Shown here piece after piece: positions 17,679 through 27,170 of a stretch of DNA of 64,000 bases; position 1 is the stretch's first letter, and every line of letters starts with the position of its first letter. The notes beneath the pieces are model-generated. The model did not search any database. It saw only the letters and a program-made list of their open reading frames with translations, and was not told the origin of the DNA. The DNA is taken from contig NZ_PIPZ01000002.1 of NCBI RefSeq assembly GCF_003987045.1, positions 310,001 through 374,000 of the forward strand, written 5' to 3'. This DNA is from Pseudidiomarina marina. GTDB lineage: Bacteria; Pseudomonadota; Gammaproteobacteria; Enterobacterales; Alteromonadaceae. Made by a program: the position numbers and the translations under genes.

Positions 17679-19029
17679 TCAAAAACTCCCCTCTTGGTTG
17701 GGCAAACGTGCTGATCATCGCACTATTTTTGCCATTGCTTTGCCGATGATCATATCAAATATTGCGGCGCCGTTATTGGGTTTAGTCGATACCGCTATTA
17801 TTGGACATCTGCCTGACTCTATCTACCTAAGCGCAGTTGCTCTTGGTGCAATGGTTGTTAGCTTTGTTTACCTGCTCGCTATCTTCTTACGGATGACCAC
17901 TACGGCAGAGATCGCTCATGCATTTGGTGCTGAGAATCACCACCTTGCGCAACGGGTAGTGGTGCATGGTGTCGCCATAGCGATGGGTCTTGGTCTGCTG
18001 CTTCTGTTGGCTCGTCCTTGGCTGATTGATTTAGCTTGGCTGGTCATCAATCCAGAACCAGAGCTCCAACACTATGCCGCCCAATATATCGGTATTCGCC
18101 TCTGGGCGGCGCCTGCAGCACTGATAAACTTACTGGTTCTCGGCGCTTTGCTTGGCCGCCAACAAAGTCGCTTAGCCATGATATTGGTAATTTTTACCAA
18201 TGCGGTCAACGTCGTTGCTGACGTTATCCTAATTATCGGGCTTGAACTGAACGTACACGGCGCTGCATGGGCTTCCGTGCTTGCCGAAATTTCGACAGCG
18301 GCACTTGGATTATGGTTCATTCGTGATTTGCTTCCAAAGCCCGCTTATTGGCGTATCACCCCAGCGTACTTCAAACAATTCGCTGCCATGAACCGTGATG
18401 TTTTCATTCGTTCGTTGTTACTGCAACTGTGTATGGCGGTTATGACTGGCTATGCGGCGCGCTTTGGCGCGGTCGTGGTAGCCGCCAATGCTGTACTGAT
18501 GCAGTTTTTAATGCTCATCTCATTAGGATTAGATGGCATTGCTTATGCGGTTGAAGCATTATTGGGCGCCGCCCGGGGTAGAAAAGATGTCACAAAAATA
18601 CGTTATTGGATGCGTTTGTCGCTGATCTGGTCGGTGTTATTCGCTATCGCTTATTGCATCATTTTCGGGATAGCGGGTACACAGATTGTGCGATTGCTTA
18701 CTGATTTAAGCGATGTGATTCAGGTTGCCGAAATGTATTTGCCATGGCTAGTCGTCATGCCACTGCTTGGACATTGGAGCTATTACTTTGATGGCGTTTA
18801 TATCGGCTTGGGCTTAACACGTGCGATGCGTAATACCATGGCGGTTAGTGTATTGGGTGTGTTCGTGCCCGTGTGGTTGATGAGTCAATGGTGGTTTTCA
18901 GAAAGCAATGCCAACCACGGCTTGTGGTTGGCATTGAGTTTGTTCCTATTAGCGCGAGGTGTAAGCCAGTGGCTCTACCTACGCTATAAAGGGCTTACAT
19001 TGCTGGTGCAAGATCATCCATCAAAATGA
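17668..19029 (+). CDS. MATE family efflux transporter (DinF-like)
   Basis: Twelve-helix membrane protein of the multidrug and toxin extrusion family, probably exporting organic cations by Na+ or H+ antiport. The signatures are ALPMIISNIAAPLLGLVDTAIIGHL at the N-terminus, conserved Asp and Asn residues in TNAVNVVADVILIIGL, and a later GLDGIAYAVEALLGAA segment. Length 453 residues fits DinF. In E. coli dinF follows lexA. Here lexA is 10 kb away and this gene has no visible SOS box, so SOS control is not supported. The 3' end overlaps the DUF4397 gene by 35 bp. Confidence 0.9.
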   Translation: MKRIQKLPSWLGKRADHRTIFAIALPMIISNIAAPLLGLVDTAIIGHLPDSIYLSAVALGAMVVSFVYLLAIFLRMTTTAEIAHAFGAENHHLAQRVVVHGVAIAMGLGLLLLLARPWLIDLAWLVINPEPELQHYAAQYIGIRLWAAPAALINLLVLGALLGRQQSRLAMILVIFTNAVNVVADVILIIGLELNVHGAAWASVLAEISTAALGLWFIRDLLPKPAYWRITPAYFKQFAAMNRDVFIRSLLLQLCMAVMTGYAARFGAVVVAANAVLMQFLMLISLGLDGIAYAVEALLGAARGRKDVTKIRYWMRLSLIWSVLFAIAYCIIFGIAGTQIVRLLTDLSDVIQVAEMYLPWLVVMPLLGHWSYYFDGVYIGLGLTRAMRNTMAVSVLGVFVPVWLMSQWWFSESNANHGLWLALSLFLLARGVSQWLYLRYKGLTLLVQDHPSK

Positions 19030-20392
19030 GCTGTGGTGGTAAGCCGCCACCAGTGGCATCAACCGCAACAGCGGTATAAACACCGTTACCTTCCAAGGTA
19101 AGCTCAATTGGCCCGATTGCCGCTGTTTGAGTACCCGTTGCGGTAACTGTTACAAAGTACGTACCTGGTGTTAGTGCAACGTAACCAGTTGATACTAAAG
19201 CCGCGGCATTAAATGGCACGTCAGTAAACGCAGGCGTTGCATCCGTTAAATCATCGGTTGCTGTCACATAAATATCAACGTTACCTGCACTTGGCGAGGC
19301 GTGCACTAACTGCACTTGTGCTGCCGTTGCAATGCGACGCGCGTCGTCCTCAACAACCGCTAAGGTTAGTGACGAATCACCTAATTCACCGACCGCATAT
19401 ACGCTAACACGTTGGCTTTCAGCGAGCGCCAACTCTGCGTCATCAATTACCACTGGCGTGCCACCTGCGGCAGCAACATCAACTAAGTAAGTATCGCCTG
19501 GCAAGTTAATGAAATCGGTAAATTCTAAGAAGGCGAGGTCTGCTACCGCAGGTGTCTCGGCATTGTTTACCGTAATATCAACTGCCGGTGCATCGGCGCT
19601 AGCATGAATAATGCGCAACTCGCCACCAGCATCCGCTGAAGCAAGAATTTGTGCACTTTCACCATCCGCTACCTGCAACATGACAGGTGAATCACCAGTA
19701 CCGGTGTTGGTTACAGCAGCCACAACCAAATCAGCACCAGCAGCTAAGTCTAACGCGCCACTATCAAATACCACGGCACTTGCATCACCAGCTGCAGTAA
19801 TACGCACTTGGTATTCACCTTCTGGCACATCTAATTGCGCCGTGTAATCGGTGAATTCAAGGGTTGCAGCTGGTTGTTCGGCGCTTAAATCAGCGTCAAC
19901 TGCTGTGAGGTAAACATCAACCGCCGGAGCATTTGGCGCGGCGTGCACCACCTGCAAGCGGAAATTACCATCTGGAATATCTGAGACTGGGTTTTCAATA
20001 ACAAGCGGGGCGATGGTTTCGTCAGTGACACTACCAACGGCGAAAATTTCGTAACGGTTATCACCACCGAATTCGAGATCCGCCGGACCAATAACTGTCG
20101 CAACGCTTTCGTCAGGAAGAATACCATCCACTTGAATGCTGTAGGTACCCTCTTCAAGCTCAAGTACGCCTGATGAAGCACCAAACGGCACAGCTTCAAG
20201 CGCTGCCGTACCATCAACAAGAACGTTGACATCAGGTGCGTCAGCAACCGAGTGATGAACACGCACATACGTCGACGCTGGTGGCGGCGGCGGTGGTGTT
20301 ACGGTATTATCGGGGGTGTCGTTATCGCTACCGCAAGCAGCGACTAAAACTGCTGCTGACAGCGCGAGACCAAGTTTTGTGATCCCATTCAT
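18995..20392 (-). CDS. Lipoprotein with four DUF4397 repeats
   Basis: Predicted outer-layer lipoprotein, function unknown. The signal peptide ends in the lipobox LVAAC with Cys20. A linker DNTVTPPPPPP follows. Four beta-sandwich repeats of DUF4397 cover about residues 43-140, 146-245, 258-350 and 359-460. Each opens with a version of V-x-HASPDAPxVDVYV (VHHSVADAPDVNVLVDG, VVHAAPNAPAVDVYLTA, IIHASADAPAVDITV, LVHASPSAGNVDIYVTA). It is very acidic and Ala-rich, like many exported proteins of marine bacteria. It lies 100 bp downstream of nfuA on the same strand. Its leader carries a 12-bp complement of its own start region. Confidence 0.88.
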   Translation of the reverse strand: MNGITKLGLALSAAVLVAACGSDNDTPDNTVTPPPPPPASTYVRVHHSVADAPDVNVLVDGTAALEAVPFGASSGVLELEEGTYSIQVDGILPDESVATVIGPADLEFGGDNRYEIFAVGSVTDETIAPLVIENPVSDIPDGNFRLQVVHAAPNAPAVDVYLTAVDADLSAEQPAATLEFTDYTAQLDVPEGEYQVRITAAGDASAVVFDSGALDLAAGADLVVAAVTNTGTGDSPVMLQVADGESAQILASADAGGELRIIHASADAPAVDITVNNAETPAVADLAFLEFTDFINLPGDTYLVDVAAAGGTPVVIDDAELALAESQRVSVYAVGELGDSSLTLAVVEDDARRIATAAQVQLVHASPSAGNVDIYVTATDDLTDATPAFTDVPFNAAALVSTGYVALTPGTYFVTVTATGTQTAAIGPIELTLEGNGVYTAVAVDATGGGLPPQLILMDDLAPAM

Positions 20393-20456
20393 GATTTAAT
20401 CCTCATTGTGTGTATAGGCAAATCACACTACGAAGAAAGAATTAGAATGGGATCAC
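20379..20456 (-). promoter_or_regulatory. Inverted repeat that could sequester the DUF4397 start codon
   Basis: GTGATCCCATTC in the leader (20456-20445 on the minus strand) is perfectly complementary to GAATGGGATCAC, which starts at the G of the ATG and covers codons 2-4 (20390-20379). The 54-nt loop holds the ribosome site (GAGGA). A TATAAG element at 20470-20465 would place the transcript 5' end just before the first arm. A translational switch is an inference. An operator or chance repeat is also possible. Confidence 0.45.
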
Positions 20457-20492
20457 TCTCAAAACTTATACAAGATTAATTTTTACACAAAA

Positions 20493-21071
20493 TTAATAGT
20501 ACGAATGTTCGCCAGGCTGGTGCTCTGTAACGTCTCGAACGCCATTTAACTCACCAGGAAAGCGCTGTACAAGTTCCTTTTCAATACCTTCTTTCAAGGT
20601 TACATCAACCATACTACAACCATTACAGCCACCACCGAATTGCAACACGGCAATGCCGTCATCAGTAATATGGTTGACTGCCACTTTACCGCCATGGTTG
20701 GCTAATTGCGGGTTAATTTCTGATTGAATCACATATTCAACGCGCTCAATTAACGGTGCATCGTCTGCGACTTTTTTGGCCTTGGCATTGGGTGCTTTTA
20801 AGGTTAACTGTGAGCCAAGATCTTGTTCTTCAAAATCAATGACCGCATCAATTAAAAATGGTGCACTGCCTGAGTCAACCACAGCGTCAAAACCGCTAAA
20901 CGGCAACAACTCATCATCCGGCTCAACCGCATCTGGCGGACAATATGAAACGCCACACTCAGCTGACGGGGTACCCGGGTTCACCACGAACACGCGGATA
21001 TTAGTATTATCCGGCTGATCGGCAAGTAGCTTGCGAAAATGTGCTTGAGCACTTTCTGTAATACGAATCAT
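20493..21071 (-). CDS. nfuA: Fe-S biogenesis protein NfuA
   Basis: Carrier that delivers [4Fe-4S] clusters to target proteins. The N-terminal degenerate A-type domain (residues 1-95) is followed by the C-terminal Nfu domain with the cluster-binding CxxC, Cys149 and Cys152, in [19 protein letters not shown]. Length 192 residues, the same class as E. coli NfuA (191). In E. coli nfuA sits next to gntX/bioH. Here comF (gntX-like) and bioH lie 3-4 kb away with an M14 peptidase inserted, so the cluster is partly kept. Confidence 0.96.
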   Translation of the reverse strand: MIRITESAQAHFRKLLADQPDNTNIRVFVVNPGTPSAECGVSYCPPDAVEPDDELLPFSGFDAVVDSGSAPFLIDAVIDFEEQDLGSQLTLKAPNAKAKKVADDAPLIERVEYVIQSEINPQLANHGGKVAVNHITDDGIAVLQFGGGCNGCSMVDVTLKEGIEKELVQRFPGELNGVRDVTEHQPGEHSYY

Positions 21072-21222
21072 GGGTTAACCACCTCACTGCTATACCTGAG
21101 TAATTTAGTAAGGTATATCTTATCGCAAATTTCGCGCATTGCATAGTAATCAACTTGGGAAGAGCAACAGATTTTGTTAGCTTCGGGAGATTCATTTTCG
21201 CGATGCAAGATAGGAAAACCGT

Positions 21223-23847
21223 ATGGCTCGTATTATTTCGATTGCGCTTGTTTGGTTACTGACCACGGCAACAGCCGCAGCAACCACGTTAGACGACTAT
21301 TTACCAAAAGATGTCACCTATAACCCTGATATTTCGACACCACAAGAGGTACTCGGGTATGAAGTAGGTGAATGGCATGTTCGACCTGAGCAATTAGTGC
21401 GTTACATGGAAGTATTGTCAGAACAATCTGACCGCTTCTCGTTTGAAATTACGGGCTATACTCATGAACGTCGCCCGTTGGTGTTGGTTACGGTCACCAC
21501 ACCAGAAAACCATCAGAATATTGATGAGCTACGCGACGCGCACATTGCATTGTCTGATCCAAACCGCAAAGGCGACCCAGACAAGGCACCTCTTGTTTTA
21601 TACATGGGTTACAGCATTCACGGTGACGAGCCGAGCGGCAGTAACTCAGCGCTGCTATATGCCTACTATCTAGCCGCCGCACAAGGCGATAAAATTGAGC
21701 AAGTATTAAAAGACACCATTATCTTACTCGATCCGAGCTACAACCCAGACGGTTTAGCGCGCTTTGCGCAATGGGCGAACCAACACAAGAGTCAGAATCT
21801 TGTGAGTGATACTCAGCATCGTGAGCACGTTCAACCGATGCCTCGCGGCCGTGTTAACCATTATTGGTTCGACCTCAACCGTGATTGGCTGCTGTTACAA
21901 CACCCAGAATCACGCGCTCGCATTGCTAACTTCCAAAAATGGAAACCGAATGTATTAACTGATTTCCATGAAATGGGAACCGACAGCACCTTCTTCTTCC
22001 AGCCAGGCATTCCTTCGCGTAAAAACCCGAATACGCCAGATGAAAACGTCAAGCTGACGCAAACCCTGGCCGAGGGCCACGCAGCAGCGCTTGATGAGCA
22101 AGGCCGTTTATATTTTACCGAAGAGGCGTTTGATGACTTTTACGTGGGTAAAGGTTCAACCTACCCAGACGTTCAAGGCGCGATTGGTATTTTGTTTGAG
22201 CAAGCATCAAGCCGCGGTCACGCCCAAGATTCGATTAATGGCGTTTTAGAGTTCCCGTTCACTATTCAAAACCAGTTTACGACTTCGTTAACTAGCATGT
22301 ATGGCGCGCATGCCAACAAGCGTTGGTTTAACGATTATCAGCAACGTTTTTATGACGATGCCATGGCGGCAGCAGATAAGGCTGGCTTCAAAGGTTATTT
22401 GATTGGTGATTCAACCGACCCAGCACGTGTAAACGAGATGCTTAACGTACTGTCACAGCACGGTATTAAAGCCTATGCGTTAACCGATACCATCAAAATT
22501 GATGGCACAACTTATCCTGCAAATGAAAGCTACTATGTGCCGCTTGCTCAAGAGCAGTACGTATTAATTCGCGCCATTTTTATGGATCAGCAAAGCTTCA
22601 AAGACAACACCTTCTATGACGTATCAGCGTGGACATTCCCACATGCGTTTAATGTGAACTTTGATAAGTTTGACGGTTGGCGTATTAAAACCTCTGAGAC
22701 GCCATGGCAAAAGCCTGCCTCGCAGCAAGTTGAGCTGGCGCAAGACGCCTATGCTTACGCGTTTGAGTGGCACAATTACTTCTCGCCGCGTACCTTAAAC
22801 CGCTTGCTGCAAGCCGGTGTACATGTGCGTCAGGCCAACCAAGAATTTACCGCAAAAACAACCGACGGCGACTACACGTTTACACCAGGCACCGTTGTTG
22901 TCACACGCGCTTATCAAGAACATGATTGGGCCGATGTACAAGCGAAATTGGCCGAGATTGCAACCGATAACCAAGTGAAAGTTCATGCCATTACTTCAGG
23001 TTTAACGCCCCGTGGTATGGATCTCGGTAGCCGCAACTTGTCACCTGTAAAACCTGTTAACGTCATGATGGTTGTCGGTACCGATGCCAATATGTACGAA
23101 GCGGGTGAAGCTTGGTATTACTTAGACCGTCACGTTGGTATTCCAGTATCAATGGTTGATACCGACCGTTTGAACCGCTCAGATTTGAGCCGCTACACCC
23201 ATATCATTATGGTTGACGGCCGTTACTCTAACCTAAACAAACGTAGCGCCGATATGCTCCGTAACTGGGTCAATAACGGTGGTGTCATTATTGGCCAACA
23301 AGGCGGCGCGAAATGGTTAAGTGAGCATGACATTCTTGGTGCGAAGTTCGTCGAAGCCAAAACCTTCCGCGAAGCGTTTAAACAAGAAGACTTGAGCTAT
23401 GGGGATATGGACGATTTTTATGGCGAACGTCGCCTTGCTGGTGCCATTTTTGAAGTGCAGCTAGATATCACGCACCCACTTGCATTTGGTTACCCGCGTG
23501 CCAATCTGCCGGTATTTAAAGACAGCACCAACGCCATGGTTGTGCCTGAGCAACCCTTTGTTACTGTCGCCAAATACAGTGAGAAAGAGCCGCTGTTAGC
23601 TGGCTTCACCGCCAAACCAAACCGTGAGGTTTTAGCTGACAAAGCTGCCATTGTCGCGCACCGTAAAGGCTCTGGTCGTGTCATTGCTTTCGCTGATGAC
23701 ATGAATTTCCGTGCCTTCTTCTATGGCAGTGCAAAATTACTGAGTAATGCGATTTTCTTAGCACCTGAGGTTCGACCCACCTTAAGCGATGAAGAAAATG
23801 CAGAAGCGGCGGCTGCAGAAGCAGCCGAAGCTGCTCACGCGCACTAA
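21223..23847 (+). CDS. Secreted M14 family zinc carboxypeptidase
   Basis: Exported zinc peptidase of 874 residues. The signal peptide ends near TATAAAT (about residue 21). Zinc ligands are His133 and Glu136 (YSIHGDEPSGS) and His249 (TDFHEMGTDS). The substrate-binding block DPSYNPDGLARFAQW is typical of M14. A likely catalytic Glu is in GAIGILFEQASSRG. The long C-terminal half (about residues 370-850) resembles the glutamine-amidotransferase-like fold often fused to these enzymes, with GGVIIGQQGGAKWL. It ends in an Ala/Glu-rich tail. Substrate unknown; peptide scavenging is the likely role. Confidence 0.88.
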   Translation: MARIISIALVWLLTTATAAATTLDDYLPKDVTYNPDISTPQEVLGYEVGEWHVRPEQLVRYMEVLSEQSDRFSFEITGYTHERRPLVLVTVTTPENHQNIDELRDAHIALSDPNRKGDPDKAPLVLYMGYSIHGDEPSGSNSALLYAYYLAAAQGDKIEQVLKDTIILLDPSYNPDGLARFAQWANQHKSQNLVSDTQHREHVQPMPRGRVNHYWFDLNRDWLLLQHPESRARIANFQKWKPNVLTDFHEMGTDSTFFFQPGIPSRKNPNTPDENVKLTQTLAEGHAAALDEQGRLYFTEEAFDDFYVGKGSTYPDVQGAIGILFEQASSRGHAQDSINGVLEFPFTIQNQFTTSLTSMYGAHANKRWFNDYQQRFYDDAMAAADKAGFKGYLIGDSTDPARVNEMLNVLSQHGIKAYALTDTIKIDGTTYPANESYYVPLAQEQYVLIRAIFMDQQSFKDNTFYDVSAWTFPHAFNVNFDKFDGWRIKTSETPWQKPASQQVELAQDAYAYAFEWHNYFSPRTLNRLLQAGVHVRQANQEFTAKTTDGDYTFTPGTVVVTRAYQEHDWADVQAKLAEIATDNQVKVHAITSGLTPRGMDLGSRNLSPVKPVNVMMVVGTDANMYEAGEAWYYLDRHVGIPVSMVDTDRLNRSDLSRYTHIIMVDGRYSNLNKRSADMLRNWVNNGGVIIGQQGGAKWLSEHDILGAKFVEAKTFREAFKQEDLSYGDMDDFYGERRLAGAIFEVQLDITHPLAFGYPRANLPVFKDSTNAMVVPEQPFVTVAKYSEKEPLLAGFTAKPNREVLADKAAIVAHRKGSGRVIAFADDMNFRAFFYGSAKLLSNAIFLAPEVRPTLSDEENAEAAAAEAAEAAHAH

Positions 23848-24515
23848 TCCTCCCTATCTGGTTGATGCGGCTCGGCGTACGCCAACGCCCACGCATCAAC
23901 CACTTTGGCCCCGCGTCGCATCAACGCATCGGCTGCCGCCGACATGGATGCGCCGGTGGTCAACACATCATCAATAATCGCCAGTTTTAAGCCGCTCACA
24001 TCCCGACTGCAATGCATACTGCGATGCATATTCTGCCATCGTTGAGCGGCACCTGCTTGGTGTTGTGCCCCATCATCGTCTCGAATTCGGCGCAATAAAC
24101 CGGTGGCTACTGGTAGCTGCAGCAACGGCGCGACTTGGTGGGTAAGTAAACCGGCTTGGTTATAACCGCGCTGACACCAACGCTTGTAGGTCATTGGCAT
24201 CGCTACCAACATATCTGGCCAGGCATCCGGTTGTTCCCGGTAACAATGCTGCACTTGAGCGGCAAGAAAAGGCGCAAGAATACCGGCAAGTTCTGGACAA
24301 CGCTGAAACTTAAAACGATGCACTAAATGTTGAATATCTGGCTGCCAACGAAATGCAGCGAACCAATAACGACCTAAAGCTAATTCAGGGCGTTGGCAGC
24401 GCCAGCGCAAACAGGCCGGTGGTAAACGCGGAAGATCATGCAGACACACTTGGCATAAGCCACTGGTCTCCGCAATACGTAATGATTGATCACACAACCA
24501 GCAATACCCTAACAT
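23844..24515 (-). CDS. ComF family phosphoribosyltransferase-like protein (GntX-like)
   Basis: Protein of the ComF/GntX family, linked to DNA uptake and use of DNA as a nutrient. The ATG at 24515 (MLGYCWLCDQSL) is chosen because an N-terminal zinc-finger (Cys-x2-Cys ... CQVCL) begins there. The open frame extends 52 codons further but covers the start of bioH. The phosphoribosyltransferase motif LAIIDDVLTTGASMSAAADAL lies near the C-terminus. 223 residues. Divergent from bioH (34-bp gap), as in enterobacteria. The stop overlaps that of the M14 peptidase. Confidence 0.9.
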   Translation of the reverse strand: MLGYCWLCDQSLRIAETSGLCQVCLHDLPRLPPACLRWRCQRPELALGRYWFAAFRWQPDIQHLVHRFKFQRCPELAGILAPFLAAQVQHCYREQPDAWPDMLVAMPMTYKRWCQRGYNQAGLLTHQVAPLLQLPVATGLLRRIRDDDGAQHQAGAAQRWQNMHRSMHCSRDVSGLKLAIIDDVLTTGASMSAAADALMRRGAKVVDAWALAYAEPHQPDRED

Positions 24516-24549
24516 AGACGCATCCTTTCGCAGTGATAGAGAATTTAAA

Positions 24550-25347
24550 ATGGTAGCTTCGGTTTGGCGTGCCGTCAGGGGCACAGGGACGGATATTGTT
24601 GTACTCCATGGCTGGGGCTTGAACGCCAATATTTGGACACCAATTGTGGCGCCATTGGCACAAGTAGGCACGCTGCACCGCTTCGATTTGCCGGGTTATG
24701 GCGAATCGGCTTGGCCAGAAGACATGCCGTTGAATTTTGACAATCTCTGCGAGCTGACTTTAGCCGCGTTGCCAGAACGTTGTCATTTAATTGGCTGGTC
24801 ACTCGGGGGGCTAGTGGCTACCGAATTGGCGTTGCGCTACCCAGAGCGCTTTTATAGTTTAACCACGGTGGCGTCGTCGCCTTACTTTCCTTCGCAGAGT
24901 GGGCCTGCTGAAAACGATTGGCCAGGTATTGAGCCACATGTGTTAAACACCTTCGCCAAGCAACTTAGCAAAGACTTCAAGCGCACGGTCGAACGGTTTT
25001 TGGCGCTGCAATCGCTGGGCTCACCGCATGCCCGCGAAGACGTCAAACAAATTAAAGAATGGTTGTTTGCTAAACCGATGGCATCAGTGGAGGTTTTGGA
25101 TGCCGGTTTAGATATGTTGGCGAGTGTCGATCTCCGCTCGCGCCTGCCCGAATTAAAGGTACCCTGCTTGCGCATGTATGGAAAACTCGACGCGCTCGTG
25201 CCCAAAACAGTCGCTGAGCGCGTTAGTGAGTGGCTACCTGAGAGTGAGTGCTATGTCGCCCCCAAATGCAGTCACGCACCGTTTATCAGCGATCCGGAGG
25301 GCTTTATTTCGCACTTAGTGCCATTCCTACAACGACATATGCCTTAG
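24550..25347 (+). CDS. bioH: Pimeloyl-[acyl-carrier protein] methyl ester esterase
   Basis: Alpha/beta hydrolase that removes the methyl ester from pimeloyl-ACP in biotin synthesis. The oxyanion-hole block is [13 protein letters not shown]. The catalytic triad is Ser84 ([10 protein letters not shown]), Asp214 (GKLDALVP) and His242 ([10 protein letters not shown]). Length 265 residues against 256 in E. coli. Other bio genes are not in the window. The head-to-head pairing with comF is the enterobacterial arrangement and supports BioH over a generic hydrolase. Confidence 0.92.
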   Translation: MVASVWRAVRGTGTDIVVLHGWGLNANIWTPIVAPLAQVGTLHRFDLPGYGESAWPEDMPLNFDNLCELTLAALPERCHLIGWSLGGLVATELALRYPERFYSLTTVASSPYFPSQSGPAENDWPGIEPHVLNTFAKQLSKDFKRTVERFLALQSLGSPHAREDVKQIKEWLFAKPMASVEVLDAGLDMLASVDLRSRLPELKVPCLRMYGKLDALVPKTVAERVSEWLPESECYVAPKCSHAPFISDPEGFISHLVPFLQRHMP

Positions 25348-26159
25348 CGCTGACAGCTCGGGCAATAAACCGTGCTACGTTGTCCGAGCCGTATTTCTTT
25401 TAATCGACCAGAACACGCCATACATAATTTGCCACCACGCCCATACACCATCAGCTCCTGCTTAAAGTAGCCCGGCTGCCCATCCACTTGGGTGAAGTCT
25501 TGCAAGGTGGTGCCGCCTTGTTCAATCGCTTTGGCAAGCGTTGCCTTAATAATCGGAACAAGTTTTTGATAACGCTGTTTGCTGACTTTGCCTGCGGCGC
25601 GTTTCGGATGGATGCCGGCTTTGAATAGTGATTCATTAGCGTAAATATTCCCCACGCCAACCACCACGTGGTTATCCATAATAAAGGTTTTTATCGACTG
25701 CTGGCGACCACGCGAAGCCGCAAACAAATAGTCGGCATCAAAGACGTCGGTTAATGGCTCAGGGCCGAGTTCACAGAGTAGCGGGTGCGCTAAACTCGGA
25801 TGCTCTTTCGAATAGAGCCAGCAGCCAAACCGACGTGGGTCGTTAAAGCGTAAACAGAAGCCCGACGTCAGCACCAGATCAACGTGGTCATGCTTAACCG
25901 TTGGGGTCTCTGCCGGCACCACGCGCAATGCACCGGACATGCCTAAATGCACGATCACATAACCTTTTGAAGTGTGCAGAATTAAATACTTCGCACGGCG
26001 CTCCACCTGGCTAATATGCGCCCCGCCCAACTGCTCTAATTCTGCCGATACCGGCCAACGCAGGCGATGATCACGAACAATGACGTGACTAATTTCTTGA
26101 TTCTCAAGGTGTGGCGCTACGCCACGTCGACTCACTTCAACTTCAGGTAATTCAGGCAT
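25344..26159 (-). CDS. mutM: Formamidopyrimidine-DNA glycosylase
   Basis: DNA repair enzyme that removes 8-oxoguanine and formamidopyrimidines and nicks the backbone. It begins with the signature [13 protein letters not shown], in which Pro2 and Glu3 are catalytic. The helix-two-turn-helix block [18 protein letters not shown] precedes a C-terminal zinc finger ([11 protein letters not shown] ... VYCPSCQR). Full length, 271 residues. Its stop overlaps the bioH stop convergently by 4 bp. In E. coli it belongs to the rpmBG-mutM run. Here a plus-strand oxygenase gene separates them. Confidence 0.97.
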   Translation of the reverse strand: MPELPEVEVSRRGVAPHLENQEISHVIVRDHRLRWPVSAELEQLGGAHISQVERRAKYLILHTSKGYVIVHLGMSGALRVVPAETPTVKHDHVDLVLTSGFCLRFNDPRRFGCWLYSKEHPSLAHPLLCELGPEPLTDVFDADYLFAASRGRQQSIKTFIMDNHVVVGVGNIYANESLFKAGIHPKRAAGKVSKQRYQKLVPIIKATLAKAIEQGGTTLQDFTQVDGQPGYFKQELMVYGRGGKLCMACSGRLKEIRLGQRSTVYCPSCQR

Positions 26160-26281
26160 ACTCTATCCACAGTGGCTTGTGTTTATTCATTGGCTACATT
26201 ATATTCGCGCAACGTTTGCTTGCCGCAGTTTCAGCGACAACGATATCGATACGCAACAACGCATCTTGGAGTTTAACGGCA

Positions 26282-26941
26282 TTGACAATTTTGGCTCCTG
26301 TACAGCTTGACGCCAACGCATTTCGTACCTCCGCCATTGATTTTGACCAACTCGCGGAGCGCGGTTATGTGGTGGTGCCGAACTTTCTAGAAGCGCCCTA
26401 TTGTCAGCGTTTGTTTGATTATGCGCAATCGTTGCAAGCGTCTGATTGGCAACAAGCTGGTATTGGTCGAGCCGATCAATACACCACCAACACTGCCGTA
26501 CGCCAAGATAAAATTCGTTGGTTGCAGCGTGATATTGAGCTTGAGCGCGCTTACTTAACCATGATGGACGATTTACGCCTGCAAGTGAATCGTGAATTGT
26601 TCATGGGCTTATTCGATTACGAGTGCCATTTAGCCCACTATCCACCCGGTGCGTTTTACCGTAAACATCTTGATGCATTCAAAGGACGCAGTAATCGTAT
26701 TCTTACCACCGTATTTTATTTAAACCCAGAATGGCAGGAAGCCGATGGTGGTCAACTGGTAATGTATGGTGAGCGTGGTAACGTACTCGAAACCATACTC
26801 CCAGAAGCAGGCAAATTAGTTGTATTTTTAAGCGACGTCTTTGTGCATGAAGTATTAGCTGGCAATCGTGATCGCTTCAGTATAACCGGTTGGTATCGAC
26901 ACAACACGAGTATCAACGGGGTGATTGATCCGACGCGTTAA
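26282..26941 (+). CDS. 2-oxoglutarate/Fe(II)-dependent oxygenase (prolyl 4-hydroxylase-like)
   Basis: Cytoplasmic dioxygenase of the P4H-like superfamily, substrate unknown. Iron ligands are His129 and Asp131 (YRKHLDAFKG) and His189 (DVFVHEVLAG). The 2-oxoglutarate-binding Arg198 is in NRDRFSITGWYRH. The core FYLNPEWQEADGGQLVMY is typical. No good ATG exists. The frame is open back to an ATG at 26111 inside mutM, but that part has no protein character. TTG at 26282 has GGAG 10 bp upstream and is my choice; TTG at 26291 is the alternative. About 219 residues. Ends at a bidirectional terminator shared with rpmG. Confidence 0.78.
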   Translation: MTILAPVQLDANAFRTSAIDFDQLAERGYVVVPNFLEAPYCQRLFDYAQSLQASDWQQAGIGRADQYTTNTAVRQDKIRWLQRDIELERAYLTMMDDLRLQVNRELFMGLFDYECHLAHYPPGAFYRKHLDAFKGRSNRILTTVFYLNPEWQEADGGQLVMYGERGNVLETILPEAGKLVVFLSDVFVHEVLAGNRDRFSITGWYRHNTSINGVIDPTR

Positions 26942-26956
26942 GGTTTGGAATTTCAG

Positions 26957-26992
26957 GCACAAAAAAACCCAGCCAAGCTGGGTTTTTTGTGC
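26957..26992. terminator. Bidirectional terminator between the oxygenase gene and rpmG
   Basis: A long stem with AACCCAGC and GCTGGGTT around CAA is flanked by A7 on the left and T6 on the right, and extends to GCAC/GTGC. It works as a U-tracted hairpin on both strands, ending the oxygenase gene (+) and rpmB-rpmG (-). Confidence 0.92.
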
Positions 26993-27003
26993 TCAGAAGA
27001 AGC

Positions 27004-27159
27004 TTACTTAATTTTAGCTTCTTTGAAAACCACGTGCTTACGAACCACTGGATCGTATTTTTTGATTTCCATTTTTTCTGGCATGTTGCGCTTGTTCTTG
27101 TCGGTAGTGTAGAAGTAACCAGTACCGGCAGAAGAAACTAGACGGATCTTATCACGCAT
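27004..27159 (-). CDS. rpmG: 50S ribosomal protein L33
   Basis: Small basic ribosomal protein of 51 residues, [20 protein letters not shown] at the start and FKEAKIK at the end, clearly L33. It is the Cys-free form: no zinc CxxC pairs are present, so it does not depend on zinc. It lies 11 bp after rpmB and shares its promoter. The bidirectional terminator follows. Confidence 0.97.
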   Translation of the reverse strand: MRDKIRLVSSAGTGYFYTTDKNKRNMPEKMEIKKYDPVVRKHVVFKEAKIK

Positions 27160-27170
27160 GGTTTAGCTCC

